In this document: positions 23,896 through 32,189 of the stretch, piece after piece
How the letters are laid out: every line of letters begins with the position of its first letter
How positions within the stretch are numbered: position 1 is the stretch's first letter
Assembly (NCBI GenBank): GCA_016124895.1
Contig: WGMU01000184.1
Span: 1 to 36,110 of the forward strand
DNA: 36,110 bases
Reading direction: 5' to 3'
Source: a bacterium
GTDB taxonomy: Bacteria > Planctomycetota > Planctomycetia > Planctomycetales > Planctomycetaceae
The notes under the pieces: model-generated
The model's input: only the letters and a program-made list of their open reading frames with translations
The model's database searches: none
What the model was told of the DNA's origin: nothing
Translations under genes and position numbers: made by a program

Positions 23896-26514
23896 ATGGC
23901 ACGAGACATCTACCGTCAGGAAACAGGGAATCCCCTCCAGGTCGACCGGCTGGAGTCGCGTCCCGCAAGACTGGCTTCTTCGTGCGCACCACGTCCGGAG
24001 AAGCTGGATGTCGCCGCAGCCTGGAACGTGGTGATCTGGCTGACTGTCACCAGCAGCCTGCTGCTGGCCGCAACAACGCTGCGCTGGCTGGTGAACCACC
24101 GCTGGGATGTCCCGCTGATGGCGTGGTTCGCCGTATGGATGCTGTATTTCTTCTGCCGCTATGTGGTGGCTGTGCTCAGAGGACGGCCAGAGACGATCCG
24201 CCCGTGGCGGCAACTGTATCTGCTGTTCTCGGCCTCCATTGTGATCATGGTGCTTCCGGTTCCGTTCGAGCTGCAGCTTCTGATAACGGCCGCTCTGCTC
24301 ATCCGGCTCACGTGGCGGTTTGCGGAGCACTGGATCGATCTGTGCCTCACGTCCCCGGTGTCCCGCGACATTGCCGTCCGATTGCGGCAGCAATGGAAAG
24401 AGTACGTGACCATCCGGCTGCTGATCGCCACGACTGTCATCGCGGCAGCGGTTCTGACCCGCAGTGCAGCGTTGTGGTCTCTGACGGCGACGCTTGTGAT
24501 GCTGCAGCTTCTCTGGCCGCTGACGAGGAATCGGCGTCAGACGATCGATGCTGCGCGCGAGATGCTCGTCTCGTGGCTGGCCTACAACCGCAGAGACCGC
24601 CGTATTCCGGGTGTTTACTTCAGCACAGCGGGTGGCTACCGCGACCGCTTCCGGCTGACCGGTGCGGCCATCTGCATGATGTCCATCACGCTGGCCCGCT
24701 GGCCTGTGGAATGGCTTCCGGGGTTTCAGGAATTCAGTCCCGTACCGTTCTTCGGTCTTGCCACTTACCTGCTGGATCTTGTGATTCCCGGCGACGGATT
24801 TCAGTTGTCGATCCTGTCCGTCGTGGTCTGGCTCCTGGGATACATACTGCTGCTGGCCTCACCCACGATCATTGTGCTGCTGTTTCCGCTGCTGCTCGCT
24901 TACGGCCCGTTGCGGGAAGCCTGCCGCTATCGGACACAGCAGATCACCGCCGAGCACTGGAAGCCGCTCATCGAACAGATGCGCTGTTCGATCCACCGGA
25001 TTGAACGCGACAGTCTGTATATGGGCCGGATCCTGTCAGACGGCAGCCCGCTGCTGATCCTGCGCGACGTGTTCCGCGAACACGCCCATTTCCTGGGTGA
25101 CAGCGGTTCCGGCAAAACCTCGATGGGACTGAATCCCTGGCTGGAACAGATCATCGGCGGTCCTGAGTGCAGCGTGATCATCGTTGATCTCAAGGCCGAC
25201 TCGCTGGAACTGCTGGCCACCGCCTCCCTGGCGGCTCAGGAGCGTGCCCATCGGACCGGCCAGCCGATGCCCGTCCGGTACTTCAGCAATCAGGCCGGAC
25301 GCAGCACGTTCGCGTTCAATCCGCTGACACAGTCCTGGTTTCAGTCGATGGACCATTACGTGCGGACAGACATTCTGTGCGGCGCTCTGGGTCTGACCTA
25401 CGGCAGCGACTACGGCGAAGGTTACTACAGCTCGGCGAATTCGGCCGTGCTGTCCCATACCATCAGGAAGTTTCCGGACACGCAGACCTTCCGCGACCTC
25501 GCCCGGCGTATCGGAGAAATTGCGATCTCCGCTGACCGCCGGGAACTGCATCCCGAGATCCGCAAGGCGGGCGTGCATGTGCAGACTGTGCTCGACCGGC
25601 TGGGTTCGTTTGACGCGCTGAATGTCACCGGCGCAACGCACTCCCGAGACGTCGTCGATGCGGCCATTGATTTCCGTGACGTCTTCGTGCGTCCGCAGGT
25701 GCTCTACTTTCACCTGTCGTCCACACTGGGACCGGGATCATCGCCGGAGATTGCCCGGCTCGTCGCCTATTCGCTGCTGGCCGCTTCCACGCAGACAGAA
25801 CGCAGGCATCAGGTCTATCTGGTGATTGACGAGTTCCAGCGCATGGTGGCGCAGAACATCGAATACATGCTGCAGCTTGCCCGCAGCATGGGTGTGGGCG
25901 TCATCATCGCCAACCAGTCGATGCAGGATCTCAGGACCGCCCGGGCCGACCTGATTCCGACGATCGAGGCCAACTGCCGCTACCGCCAGTGGTTTGCAGT
26001 CTCGGCACTTGAGGACCGTCAGCGGCTGGTGCAGTCCAGTGGCAAAACCGTCGACATGCTGGAAGGCAAGTCCATCACACAGACGCAGCGGGGGCCACTG
26101 CCCACCACGCAGTGGTCGCAGTTCATTGATGATCGCCTCACCGTCAACGACGTCCTGCTGGCGAGCGACAGCCCGTACCTGAGTATTGTGAAACTGTCAC
26201 GCGGCGCCGGATACGCGCAGTACGGCGGGATGAGTGTCGTGGTGGAATCGAACTACCACATCACGCGGGACGAGTTTGACCGGCGGCGGAACTTCGCCTG
26301 GCCGGGAGTCACCGCTGGAGCCTTTCTTCCCGGAACCCGGACTGCCGTCCCGGCACCCCCACCACGCCCGAGCGGCCCGGTCACATCTACCGAAGTCATC
26401 GGTGGCACAGACGAAACAGCACCCGACAGCGGCAGCATTCTCGACTCATGGATGCAGGATCGGCAGCAGACAGCCCCGCCACGACCGCGTCGCAGGCGGC
26501 ACGGCGGCGACTGA
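23896..26514 (+). CDS. VirD4/TraG-type coupling ATPase with about seven membrane segments
   Basis: Hexameric DNA-pumping ATPase of the type IV coupling family, 872 residues. Walker A is GDSGSGKTS at 401-409, with IIVDLKADSLELL just after. Walker B is VYLVIDEFQRMV near 641-652, followed by MGVGVIIANQSMQDL. It delivers DNA to a conjugation channel. The N-terminal 340 residues contain roughly seven hydrophobic segments (about 43-63, 76-95, 106-122, 125-140, 171-188, 193-210, 305-335); canonical coupling proteins have two. The C-terminal 80 residues are Pro/Arg-rich, probably disordered. It is the last gene of the kinase operon; the low-GC cargo follows. No VirB4 or other channel genes are in the window. 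Confidence 0.88.
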   Translation: MARDIYRQETGNPLQVDRLESRPARLASSCAPRPEKLDVAAAWNVVIWLTVTSSLLLAATTLRWLVNHRWDVPLMAWFAVWMLYFFCRYVVAVLRGRPETIRPWRQLYLLFSASIVIMVLPVPFELQLLITAALLIRLTWRFAEHWIDLCLTSPVSRDIAVRLRQQWKEYVTIRLLIATTVIAAAVLTRSAALWSLTATLVMLQLLWPLTRNRRQTIDAAREMLVSWLAYNRRDRRIPGVYFSTAGGYRDRFRLTGAAICMMSITLARWPVEWLPGFQEFSPVPFFGLATYLLDLVIPGDGFQLSILSVVVWLLGYILLLASPTIIVLLFPLLLAYGPLREACRYRTQQITAEHWKPLIEQMRCSIHRIERDSLYMGRILSDGSPLLILRDVFREHAHFLGDSGSGKTSMGLNPWLEQIIGGPECSVIIVDLKADSLELLATASLAAQERAHRTGQPMPVRYFSNQAGRSTFAFNPLTQSWFQSMDHYVRTDILCGALGLTYGSDYGEGYYSSANSAVLSHTIRKFPDTQTFRDLARRIGEIAISADRRELHPEIRKAGVHVQTVLDRLGSFDALNVTGATHSRDVVDAAIDFRDVFVRPQVLYFHLSSTLGPGSSPEIARLVAYSLLAASTQTERRHQVYLVIDEFQRMVAQNIEYMLQLARSMGVGVIIANQSMQDLRTARADLIPTIEANCRYRQWFAVSALEDRQRLVQSSGKTVDMLEGKSITQTQRGPLPTTQWSQFIDDRLTVNDVLLASDSPYLSIVKLSRGAGYAQYGGMSVVVESNYHITRDEFDRRRNFAWPGVTAGAFLPGTRTAVPAPPPRPSGPVTSTEVIGGTDETAPDSGSILDSWMQDRQQTAPPRPRRRRHGGD

Positions 26515-26593
26515 ATTGCCAACGCCAGTGACCAGGGCGATGAGAGAACTGAAAAGTGTGCGAAACAGCCGACGATATTTCGACCGTCGCAAC

Positions 26594-26887
26594 CTATGAC
26601 AGACGTTCGACAACGCGACGGAACGCCCCAATCAGAGATTGCAGGTCCGTTTCCCATCCCGCTCCGATGGATGCAACCTCGTCAAGTGGAGAGCCGTTCG
26701 GATGCACGACGGCGGAATGCTCGATAATTCGGGCGTCGTATTTCTGCTTCGACGGCAGAAACGTGGTCTCAATCCTGCAGTCGTATCCGACCCGTCGTAG
26801 AGCTTCTTGGATCAGTGGCTCATCGGCTTTTTTGAAACCAGCAAGTCCGACAACGATTACAGTCTTGCCCATCAAAGTTCTCTTCAT
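26594..26887 (-). CDS. Small hypothetical protein of the cargo insert
   Basis: Protein of 97 residues, family not recognised. It starts MKRTLMGKTVIVVGLAGFKKADEPLIQEALRRVGYDC, a beta strand with a Gly turn and a helix as in nucleotide-binding or Rossmann-like folds. It continues ETTFLPSKQKYDARIIEHSAVVHPNGSPLDEVASIG. A clear AGGAG six bases before the ATG at 26887 decides the start over 26932. It is divergent from the DeoR-like gene, with 255 bp between, and both are lower in GC than the plasmid backbone on either side. The pair was probably acquired together; a joint function is inferred only from this arrangement. Confidence 0.6.
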   Translation of the reverse strand: MKRTLMGKTVIVVGLAGFKKADEPLIQEALRRVGYDCRIETTFLPSKQKYDARIIEHSAVVHPNGSPLDEVASIGAGWETDLQSLIGAFRRVVERLS

Positions 26888-27142
26888 TGGTTGACTCCTC
26901 ATGCGTTTCATGGCTGCGACATCCGTGGTCAACCCTCACGTCCTGCGAAGAATACTTGCAACTGTTAGCAATGCAGGCAAGACTGTTTGACGTCGATTAG
27001 AAGATACTTCCTGCATACAGCAACAAAGTTTCCGTTCCTTCCAACGAATGTGCATACAACTGTGATATGAGTCTCACCTGAGACACAAATATCAGATGTT
27101 CTGCACAAAACTGCGGCCTGTTTCTTGCGTGGAGTTTTTTTG

Positions 27143-28141
27143 ATGGCTCGGCAGCAAAAGACGAAAGCTCGAATCAACGCTCTTTGGGAGCACCTGAAGC
27201 AAACACCAGATCTAGAGCAATCTCTTGACTCACTTGTGTCATCTCTAAACGAACGAGCCGATACCGACGACGTCAATTCCCGAGCTGTTCACCGCATGCT
27301 GAAGCTGATGGCCGACGATCCACCCTGGGGGATGCAGCTTGAATTCGATTCGAAACACGCGAAGCTTGTTTCGCTTGAACAGACCGTCCTGGATCGCCGA
27401 AGCAAGGAGCGTCCTGAAGCTAAGCATCAACTCGGACGACTCGTATGGCATGTCCTATTTGGCGTACCGACTGCCGGGCATATCTCCCTCGATCGCTGGC
27501 AACCCAGAGATGAATTGTCTCGCAAGTTGCACCGGCTTCGTCAGAAGTCGACGGTGACATTGCTCGTAGACGCTGGAACTACGACGCGTGCAGCGATTGA
27601 GCAGCTTCTTGAACTGAACGCCATGCCATTGAAACTGGCTGACTCAGGTCGATTCCTCACGCCCAGCATTGTGACGAACTCGCCTCAAATCGCAGATATT
27701 GTTCAGAGGTCGCGTTTTCGTCGTCATATCGGAATTCGCATCATCGGTGGCGATGTCCGAATCGAGCGAGGCAGCATATGCGGAATGGCTGCACAAATCT
27801 GTTTGGATGCCTGGAGGTTAACTGGTGACGTCGCACTGATTGGATCCACTGGATATCGTGAAGACGAAATTGGACAGCCGGCAGTGGGCTGCGATTCGCT
27901 TGAGGAAAGCCGTCTCAAATCGTCGTTCATCGATCGTGCTTGGATACGCGTCCTGCTGTTTGACAGCAGCAAATTACAGCATCCAGATGTGTCTCAGATA
28001 TTCGCTCCGATCGATGGGCAAGTTATTGATCTCGTCATCACAGACAGTGGTGAAACCAAAGAGCAGCGCAACGCTGTCGCCCAATTCCGCAAGATCGCGA
28101 GAGATGCTGGTGTCGATGTAGCTGTGCTGAAAAAAGCGTGA
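27143..28141 (+). CDS. DeoR-type sensor-domain protein without the usual HTH
   Basis: Protein of 332 residues. From about residue 130 it matches the DeoR C-terminal effector domain, which binds phosphosugars or nucleotide-like ligands: VTLLVDAGTTTRAAIEQL, PSIVTNSPQIADIV, IRIIGGDVR, DVALIGSTGYREDEIG, RVLLFDSSKL and IDLVITDSGE. The first 125 residues are helical, and I do not recognise the DeoR winged-helix there (usual start R..I...L.....v.v..LA). So it may sense a ligand without binding DNA in the normal way, or carry a novel effector domain. GGAG lies 8 bases before the ATG at 27143. Lower GC than the backbone and divergent from the small gene at 26594, so it is cargo. A defence or stress-sensing role is speculative. 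Confidence 0.7.
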   Translation: MARQQKTKARINALWEHLKQTPDLEQSLDSLVSSLNERADTDDVNSRAVHRMLKLMADDPPWGMQLEFDSKHAKLVSLEQTVLDRRSKERPEAKHQLGRLVWHVLFGVPTAGHISLDRWQPRDELSRKLHRLRQKSTVTLLVDAGTTTRAAIEQLLELNAMPLKLADSGRFLTPSIVTNSPQIADIVQRSRFRRHIGIRIIGGDVRIERGSICGMAAQICLDAWRLTGDVALIGSTGYREDEIGQPAVGCDSLEESRLKSSFIDRAWIRVLLFDSSKLQHPDVSQIFAPIDGQVIDLVITDSGETKEQRNAVAQFRKIARDAGVDVAVLKKA

Positions 28142-28390
28142 TCCAATGCAATGGACTGGGACTCTGGTTCAGTGATGGCTGCCAGACTGCTCGGCAAGCT
28201 ACAGCAACGATCCCGCGAAAGGCCTTCGCGAGGTGGCTGTTCCAATTCGGTTCCGCAAATACTCTGAGTTGCGCGCAGATTGTGCAGAGAATGGCAGGCA
28301 GTTGAGTTCCCGTCTGTGTCTACTGCTCCCCACTGACGCCGGTTGATTCTGGTTCCGGCGACGCCTGACAGATTCGCAGGGGAGCACACG

Positions 28391-28765
28391 ATGGCCAGAG
28401 GAATTCAATGGTTCATGGAGCGGATGGCCGAACGTGTCGTGCCGATCATCGCTTCTGCCTTCACCAGCACCGTGCAGACGATGGACGCACTCGGCCGGGC
28501 CGAGCAGCAGGGCCGGCTGGAAGAAGCCGCCCGCCACTATGAAGCCGACGGTCAGCCGGCTGTGGCTGAATCGCTGCGACGCAAAGCACTGGAACTCGAT
28601 TCCGCCAACCCCGGCAGCAGTGCCGTGGTGATCTTTGAAAACGTCGCCCGCGATGAATCGCGCATGCTGCCGCCGGCTCTGGAGTCACAGCCGCTCGCCG
28701 GCACACACCGGTCGTCGTCGAAGTCGAAGCAGCGACGCCGGCTGACCGAATCCGATGGTGACTGA
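28391..28765 (+). CDS. Small hypothetical backbone protein
   Basis: Protein of 124 residues, family not recognised. MARGIQWFMERMAERVVPIIASAFTSTVQTMDALGRAEQQGRLEEAARHYEADGQPAVAESLRRKALEL reads as a helical protein with a TPR-like helix pair (residues 35-70). A Ser/Lys/Arg-rich tail follows (SSSKSKQRRRLTE). GGGGAG lies just before the ATG at 28391; the frame extends upstream to 28343 without support. High GC returns here, so this gene resumes the transfer backbone after the cargo insert. The next gene follows after 46 bp. Confidence 0.6.
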   Translation: MARGIQWFMERMAERVVPIIASAFTSTVQTMDALGRAEQQGRLEEAARHYEADGQPAVAESLRRKALELDSANPGSSAVVIFENVARDESRMLPPALESQPLAGTHRSSSKSKQRRRLTESDGD

Positions 28766-28811
28766 TGAAACAACGAATCTGCCGCGAACCAAGTCCGGAG
28801 GATACGAACCG

Positions 28812-29453
28812 ATGCCGAAATCACGCATGGTCACCGACCGCGATTATGAAATCGTCGTGGCACTGACGCAGAAAGTCAGGCTGTTCAGCCTGCGGCAGAT
28901 TGCGGCAGCGTGGTGGGACGGGGAACTGGCCAACACACGCCGCCGGCTCAACGTGCTGGTTGCGGTGCGGCTCGTGCAGCGAATCTCCGTCCGTGCCAGA
29001 ACGCTGCCGGTGCTGACAGCGCCGATCGCCGTCTGGCAGCCGTCTCAGCCCGCACCGGACTTCGGTCACGTGGCGCACCGACTGCAGGACCGCTGGGTCC
29101 GCAAGGCTGTGCGCACCGTCACGGCCTTCATCGCCACCGAGCGCGCTGCCCGGCTGGTTGGTGGTACGGCTCGAGCCTCACTCAAGCAGCCGACTCAGGC
29201 CACTCATGATCTGGGCGTGGCTCAGGTCTGGCTGCACTTCCGCAGCGACTGCCCGGCACGAGCCGACGCCTGGCGCAGTGAAGACCTGATGGCCGACACG
29301 CGCCGCGGGCAGAAGCTGCCCGATGCGTTTCTGGTGGATGCCGCCGGTCACACCGTGGCTGTGATCGAATTCGGTGGCAGTTACGACGCCCGCCGTGTGC
29401 GGGACTTTCACAACGACTGCGCCGTGCGCAACCTTCCCTGGCAGATGTGGTGA
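28812..29453 (+). CDS. Replication-relaxation family protein, type A copy 1
   Basis: Protein of 213 residues resembling the replication-relaxation (Replic_Relax) family of mobile elements, which has been linked to plasmid replication and DNA relaxation. The N-terminal winged-helix-like part is VTDRDYEIVVALTQKVRLFSLRQIAAAWW followed by RRRLNVLVAVRLVQRI (the T-x-R-D ... L ... R-L pattern). The C-terminal half has an EFGG motif in a strand (AVIEFGGSYDARRVRDFHNDCAVRNLPWQMW) and ends like its paralogue at 30170-30856 (RNLPYELW). GGAGG ten bases before the ATG at 28812 was preferred to the ATG at 28755, which overlaps the previous gene. The type B gene follows after 6 bp. Confidence 0.65.
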   Translation: MPKSRMVTDRDYEIVVALTQKVRLFSLRQIAAAWWDGELANTRRRLNVLVAVRLVQRISVRARTLPVLTAPIAVWQPSQPAPDFGHVAHRLQDRWVRKAVRTVTAFIATERAARLVGGTARASLKQPTQATHDLGVAQVWLHFRSDCPARADAWRSEDLMADTRRGQKLPDAFLVDAAGHTVAVIEFGGSYDARRVRDFHNDCAVRNLPWQMW

Positions 29454-29459
29454 CTGCTC

Positions 29460-30173
29460 ATGCCTCCTTCCGAAACCAGCCGTACTGTTGACCTGTCGGC
29501 ACGCGACGTCGTGATCCTCGATCACATCGCACGCTACCGGATCTCAACACCGGAAGTCCTGCACCGTCTGTTCTTTGACGGCAGCCGGGCGAACGCCGTC
29601 ACGAAGGTCACGTCCCGGCTGTGCGATATCCAGCACCTCCGCCGGTTCCCGCTTTATCATCCCAGGACTTATTTCACACTGGGACCGGAAGCCGCGAAGC
29701 GACTGGGACTGCCGGTATCCCGCACTCGTCCACTCGGGCCACAGTCACTGCCGCTGGAATATGGAGTGCTGTCCTGTGCCACGCGCGGCCAGCATCATCA
29801 TCAGCGACTGACGACCCGCGAACTGCTGGAACTGTGCCCGGACCTGCCGGCCGGTCTGACCGAGCAGCCGTGCTGTCTGGACGACTCCGTCACTCCACCA
29901 CGGCTGGAACTGATCCGCGTGGATCTCGGTGGCCGACCCGACCATGTCGCCCGCAAGTGTCAGGCCGACGTGCGCTCCCGCAGCGATGTGGCGTCGATTC
30001 AGCAGCTCATGGCTGCGGGCCGGTTCCGGCTGTTCGTGGTGACCGGGACGCTCGCCAAAGCCGGCTCCATCACCGACTCCCTGCAGCAGCACGCCTGGCC
30101 GGAAGGGTTTCTGATCCAGATGTTTGTTGTGTCGGACCTGCTGCCCCTCATTGCCGGAGTCTCAGACACATGA
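29460..30173 (+). CDS. Replication-relaxation family protein, type B copy 1
   Basis: Protein of 237 residues. The N-terminal winged helix LSARDVVILDHIARYRISTPEVLHRLFF followed by SRLCDIQHLRRFPLYHPRTYFTL fits the replication-relaxation pattern. The C-terminal half (PPRLELIRVDLGGRPDHVARK ... FRLFVVTGTLAKAGSITDSL) matches its paralogue at 30864-31541 (RPRLEFLRVDTAGHGRWDRI ... FCVTILTATLPKAVRIEETL). Its stop overlaps the start of the type A copy 2 gene (ATGA), so they are translationally coupled. A role with the coupling ATPase in preparing DNA for transfer is inferred. A nuclease or relaxase active site is not visible to me. Confidence 0.7.
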   Translation: MPPSETSRTVDLSARDVVILDHIARYRISTPEVLHRLFFDGSRANAVTKVTSRLCDIQHLRRFPLYHPRTYFTLGPEAAKRLGLPVSRTRPLGPQSLPLEYGVLSCATRGQHHHQRLTTRELLELCPDLPAGLTEQPCCLDDSVTPPRLELIRVDLGGRPDHVARKCQADVRSRSDVASIQQLMAAGRFRLFVVTGTLAKAGSITDSLQQHAWPEGFLIQMFVVSDLLPLIAGVSDT

Positions 30174-30856
30174 ACCGTTCAGCTCATCCCGCAGCCACTG
30201 ACGGACTCACGAAGCAGGTGAGACACAGCATGTGGACGCAACGCGACATCGCGATTGTGGAAACACTGACCAGCCGCGTCCGCGTGCTGTCGCTCGCACA
30301 GATCACGACGCTCTGGTGGTCAGCCGATGGTTCAGGACGTGTGGTCCGCCGAAGACTGCGCCGGCTGATCGACGGCGGGCTGCTCGTCTCCACAACAATC
30401 AACTCCATTCCGTTTCCCCAGGTCGAACGGCCGCTGATTGACTGGCATCCCGGTGATCGCGACCCGGACTGTGAACAGGTCGCAGCGTGTGCCCGGTCAC
30501 GGTTCGACTGTGCGACGAGGCCGACCGAGGTGTATCTCGCGTCACGCCGGGCAGCGAATCTCTTCGGCAGTACGTCCGGTCGTCTGCCGCGGTTCGACCA
30601 CATCAATCAGAACCTGCTGCTGTCAGAAGTCTACGTCCTGTATTCGCGCTGCCGGCCGCAGGACGCCGCACTGTGGGTCGGTGGGGAATCTCTGGCCCGG
30701 TGCAGTGACCGTATCCAGACCCCGGATGCGTGTCTCGTCTCCAGCGAGGGCCAAACGACGCGCCTCATCGAATCAGCCGGCGTCCGTGAACCACAGCAGC
30801 TTGAACGATTCCATGAGCACTGCCTCGAACGCAACCTGCCCTATGAACTCTGGTGA
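30170..30856 (+). CDS. Replication-relaxation family protein, type A copy 2
   Basis: Protein of 228 residues, paralogue of the one at 28812-29453. The N-terminal part MWTQRDIAIVETLTSRVRVLSLAQITTLWW aligns with VTDRDYEIVVALTQKVRLFSLRQIAAAWW. RRRLRRLIDGGLLVSTTI is the recognition region. The C-terminus ERFHEHCLERNLPYELW aligns with RDFHNDCAVRNLPWQMW. The strand corresponding to VIEFGG in copy 1 reads LIESAGVREPQQ, so the Gly-Gly is lost, suggesting divergence after duplication. The start overlaps the stop of the preceding gene by 4 bp. The type B copy 2 gene follows after 7 bp. Confidence 0.65.
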   Translation: MNRSAHPAATDGLTKQVRHSMWTQRDIAIVETLTSRVRVLSLAQITTLWWSADGSGRVVRRRLRRLIDGGLLVSTTINSIPFPQVERPLIDWHPGDRDPDCEQVAACARSRFDCATRPTEVYLASRRAANLFGSTSGRLPRFDHINQNLLLSEVYVLYSRCRPQDAALWVGGESLARCSDRIQTPDACLVSSEGQTTRLIESAGVREPQQLERFHEHCLERNLPYELW

Positions 30857-30863
30857 GGCCGTC

Positions 30864-31541
30864 ATGATCAGCACAGCACAATCGCATTCGAGCTTCATCC
30901 GACAGACGATTCTGGAGCATCTGGATCGCTACCGGCTGACCACGCTGCCGATTCTGGAGCGTCTTGACGCACTGCAATCGACCCGCCGGACGACCTGGTG
31001 CCAGCAGCTCCACCATCTGCGCCGATCCGGCCGGATCGGCACCGCACCACTGTTCCACAACCGCGACTACTTCTATCCGGCCGCGACCGATCGGCCGCAC
31101 AGTGAGATCTCCAAAATCCGCCACTATGCGATGGCAGCATTCTGCTGTCTGGGCAGCGTGCCACGCGAACGCCTCACAGCCGCTGACTTTCAGCAGCACT
31201 TTCCCGATCTGTATCGGCCGGAAGGGAGGCTGTCCTACTGCATGGAGATCACCAGCGGTCGGCCGCGTCTGGAATTCCTGCGCGTCGACACCGCTGGTCA
31301 TGGCCGCTGGGACCGCATCATCGCCACTGCCCGCAGTGACGTATCCAGTCACCGTGAGCACGCCGCCTTTCAGCGGCTGATCCAGGCCGGCCAGTTCTGC
31401 GTCACGATCCTGACCGCCACGCTGCCGAAAGCCGTGCGGATTGAAGAAACACTGCGCAGCGGCACGCATCCGTCCGACGCGGCGATCCGTGTCACGGCGA
31501 TTCCCGAACTGCTGTATCTGCTGGCTCCGCCGCCAGCCTGA
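30864..31541 (+). CDS. Replication-relaxation family protein, type B copy 2
   Basis: Protein of 225 residues, paralogue of the one at 29460-30173. SSFIRQTILEHLDRYRLTTLPILERLDAL is the N-terminal winged helix, and LHHLRRSGRIGTAPLFHNRDYFY follows it. The C-terminal half reads RPRLEFLRVDTAGHGRWDRIIATARSDVSSHREHAAFQRLIQAGQFCVTILTATLPKA. It is the last gene of the A-B-A-B block. GAGG lies a few bases before the ATG at 30864. The frame is open upstream to 30438 through the previous gene, which is not meaningful. The block is tight (gaps of -4 to 7 bp) and should be one transcript. Confidence 0.65.
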   Translation: MISTAQSHSSFIRQTILEHLDRYRLTTLPILERLDALQSTRRTTWCQQLHHLRRSGRIGTAPLFHNRDYFYPAATDRPHSEISKIRHYAMAAFCCLGSVPRERLTAADFQQHFPDLYRPEGRLSYCMEITSGRPRLEFLRVDTAGHGRWDRIIATARSDVSSHREHAAFQRLIQAGQFCVTILTATLPKAVRIEETLRSGTHPSDAAIRVTAIPELLYLLAPPPA

Positions 31542-31675
31542 ATCCATTTCTGAGTCAGTGCAGGAGTTTTGTTTTGTTGCGCTCCCCTGTCCCGAGGAGC
31601 ACGGAAAAACCAGCGGGACAACAGTTTTATGAACGTAGGCCACCGTGGAGTGGCCGAATAGCTGAGGAAACAGCT

Positions 31676-32053
31676 ATGCGAAAGAAAACCAGAAGACGCA
31701 GGGATCGTCGTCACTGGTGGGTGCGGATCAGAAGTCCGCGACCGAAAGTGGATGAGCGCTTCTGCCCGAAGTGCCAGCAGCCCTACCAGAAGGGGCCAAC
31801 ACCGGCCCCTGTGGCAGACTTTATTCACGGAAACACCGGCGCCTTCATTTACCCGGCAGGGAAATGGAAACGCGACGGAGTCGTCGTGAGGGTGGGACGC
31901 TGGAAGGCTTACCGCCAGCGTGAATTCTACCTGTCCGAGTACTTCGAGTTCGAAGAACTCCGCGACCTGCTGCTGGCGATCATTGATGCCTACCGGTACC
32001 TCAAGAAACTGAGGGCGCAGAAACGGCGGCTTCGCGATCGTCAACCGGGCTGA
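31676..32053 (+). CDS. Small basic protein with a CxxC zinc-knuckle
   Basis: Protein of 125 residues, not recognised. The N-terminus is strongly basic (MRKKTRRRRDRRHWWVRIRSPRPK). FCPKCQQPY is a CxxC pair that could hold a metal with other ligands or through dimerisation. The second half (GVVVRVGRWKAYRQREFYLSEYFEFEELRDLLLAIIDAYRYLKKLRAQKRRLRDR) is a beta segment and a long charged helix. It may bind nucleic acid. GAGGAAA before the ATG at 31676 fixes the start. A hairpin terminator follows at 32068, so it ends a unit. Confidence 0.6.
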   Translation: MRKKTRRRRDRRHWWVRIRSPRPKVDERFCPKCQQPYQKGPTPAPVADFIHGNTGAFIYPAGKWKRDGVVVRVGRWKAYRQREFYLSEYFEFEELRDLLLAIIDAYRYLKKLRAQKRRLRDRQPG

Positions 32054-32067
32054 TCATTCACCTCTGT

Positions 32068-32089
32068 GAGGCCGTCTTCGGACGGCCTC
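32068..32089 (+). terminator. Intrinsic terminator-like hairpin after the CxxC protein gene
   Basis: Perfect 9-bp GC-rich stem (GAGGCCGTC / GACGGCCTC) capped by the stable TTCG tetraloop, 15 bp past the stop codon. The following bases are CTGTTCG, a weak T-tract. Confidence 0.65.
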
Positions 32090-32189
32090 CTGTTCGCACT
32101 GTCAGGGATCGACACTGCGGGGACAACAACGGGTACGAGCACGCACTGAGGAACGATGCCGTGCCCTTAACAACAGGAAAGGACTGCTT

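Noticed and set aside
23772-25004. 410-residue plus-strand frame overlapping the coupling ATPase
   Set aside because: Out of frame with the coupling ATPase, whose Walker motifs and membrane segments are clear. The composition is Arg/Ala/Gly shadow type.
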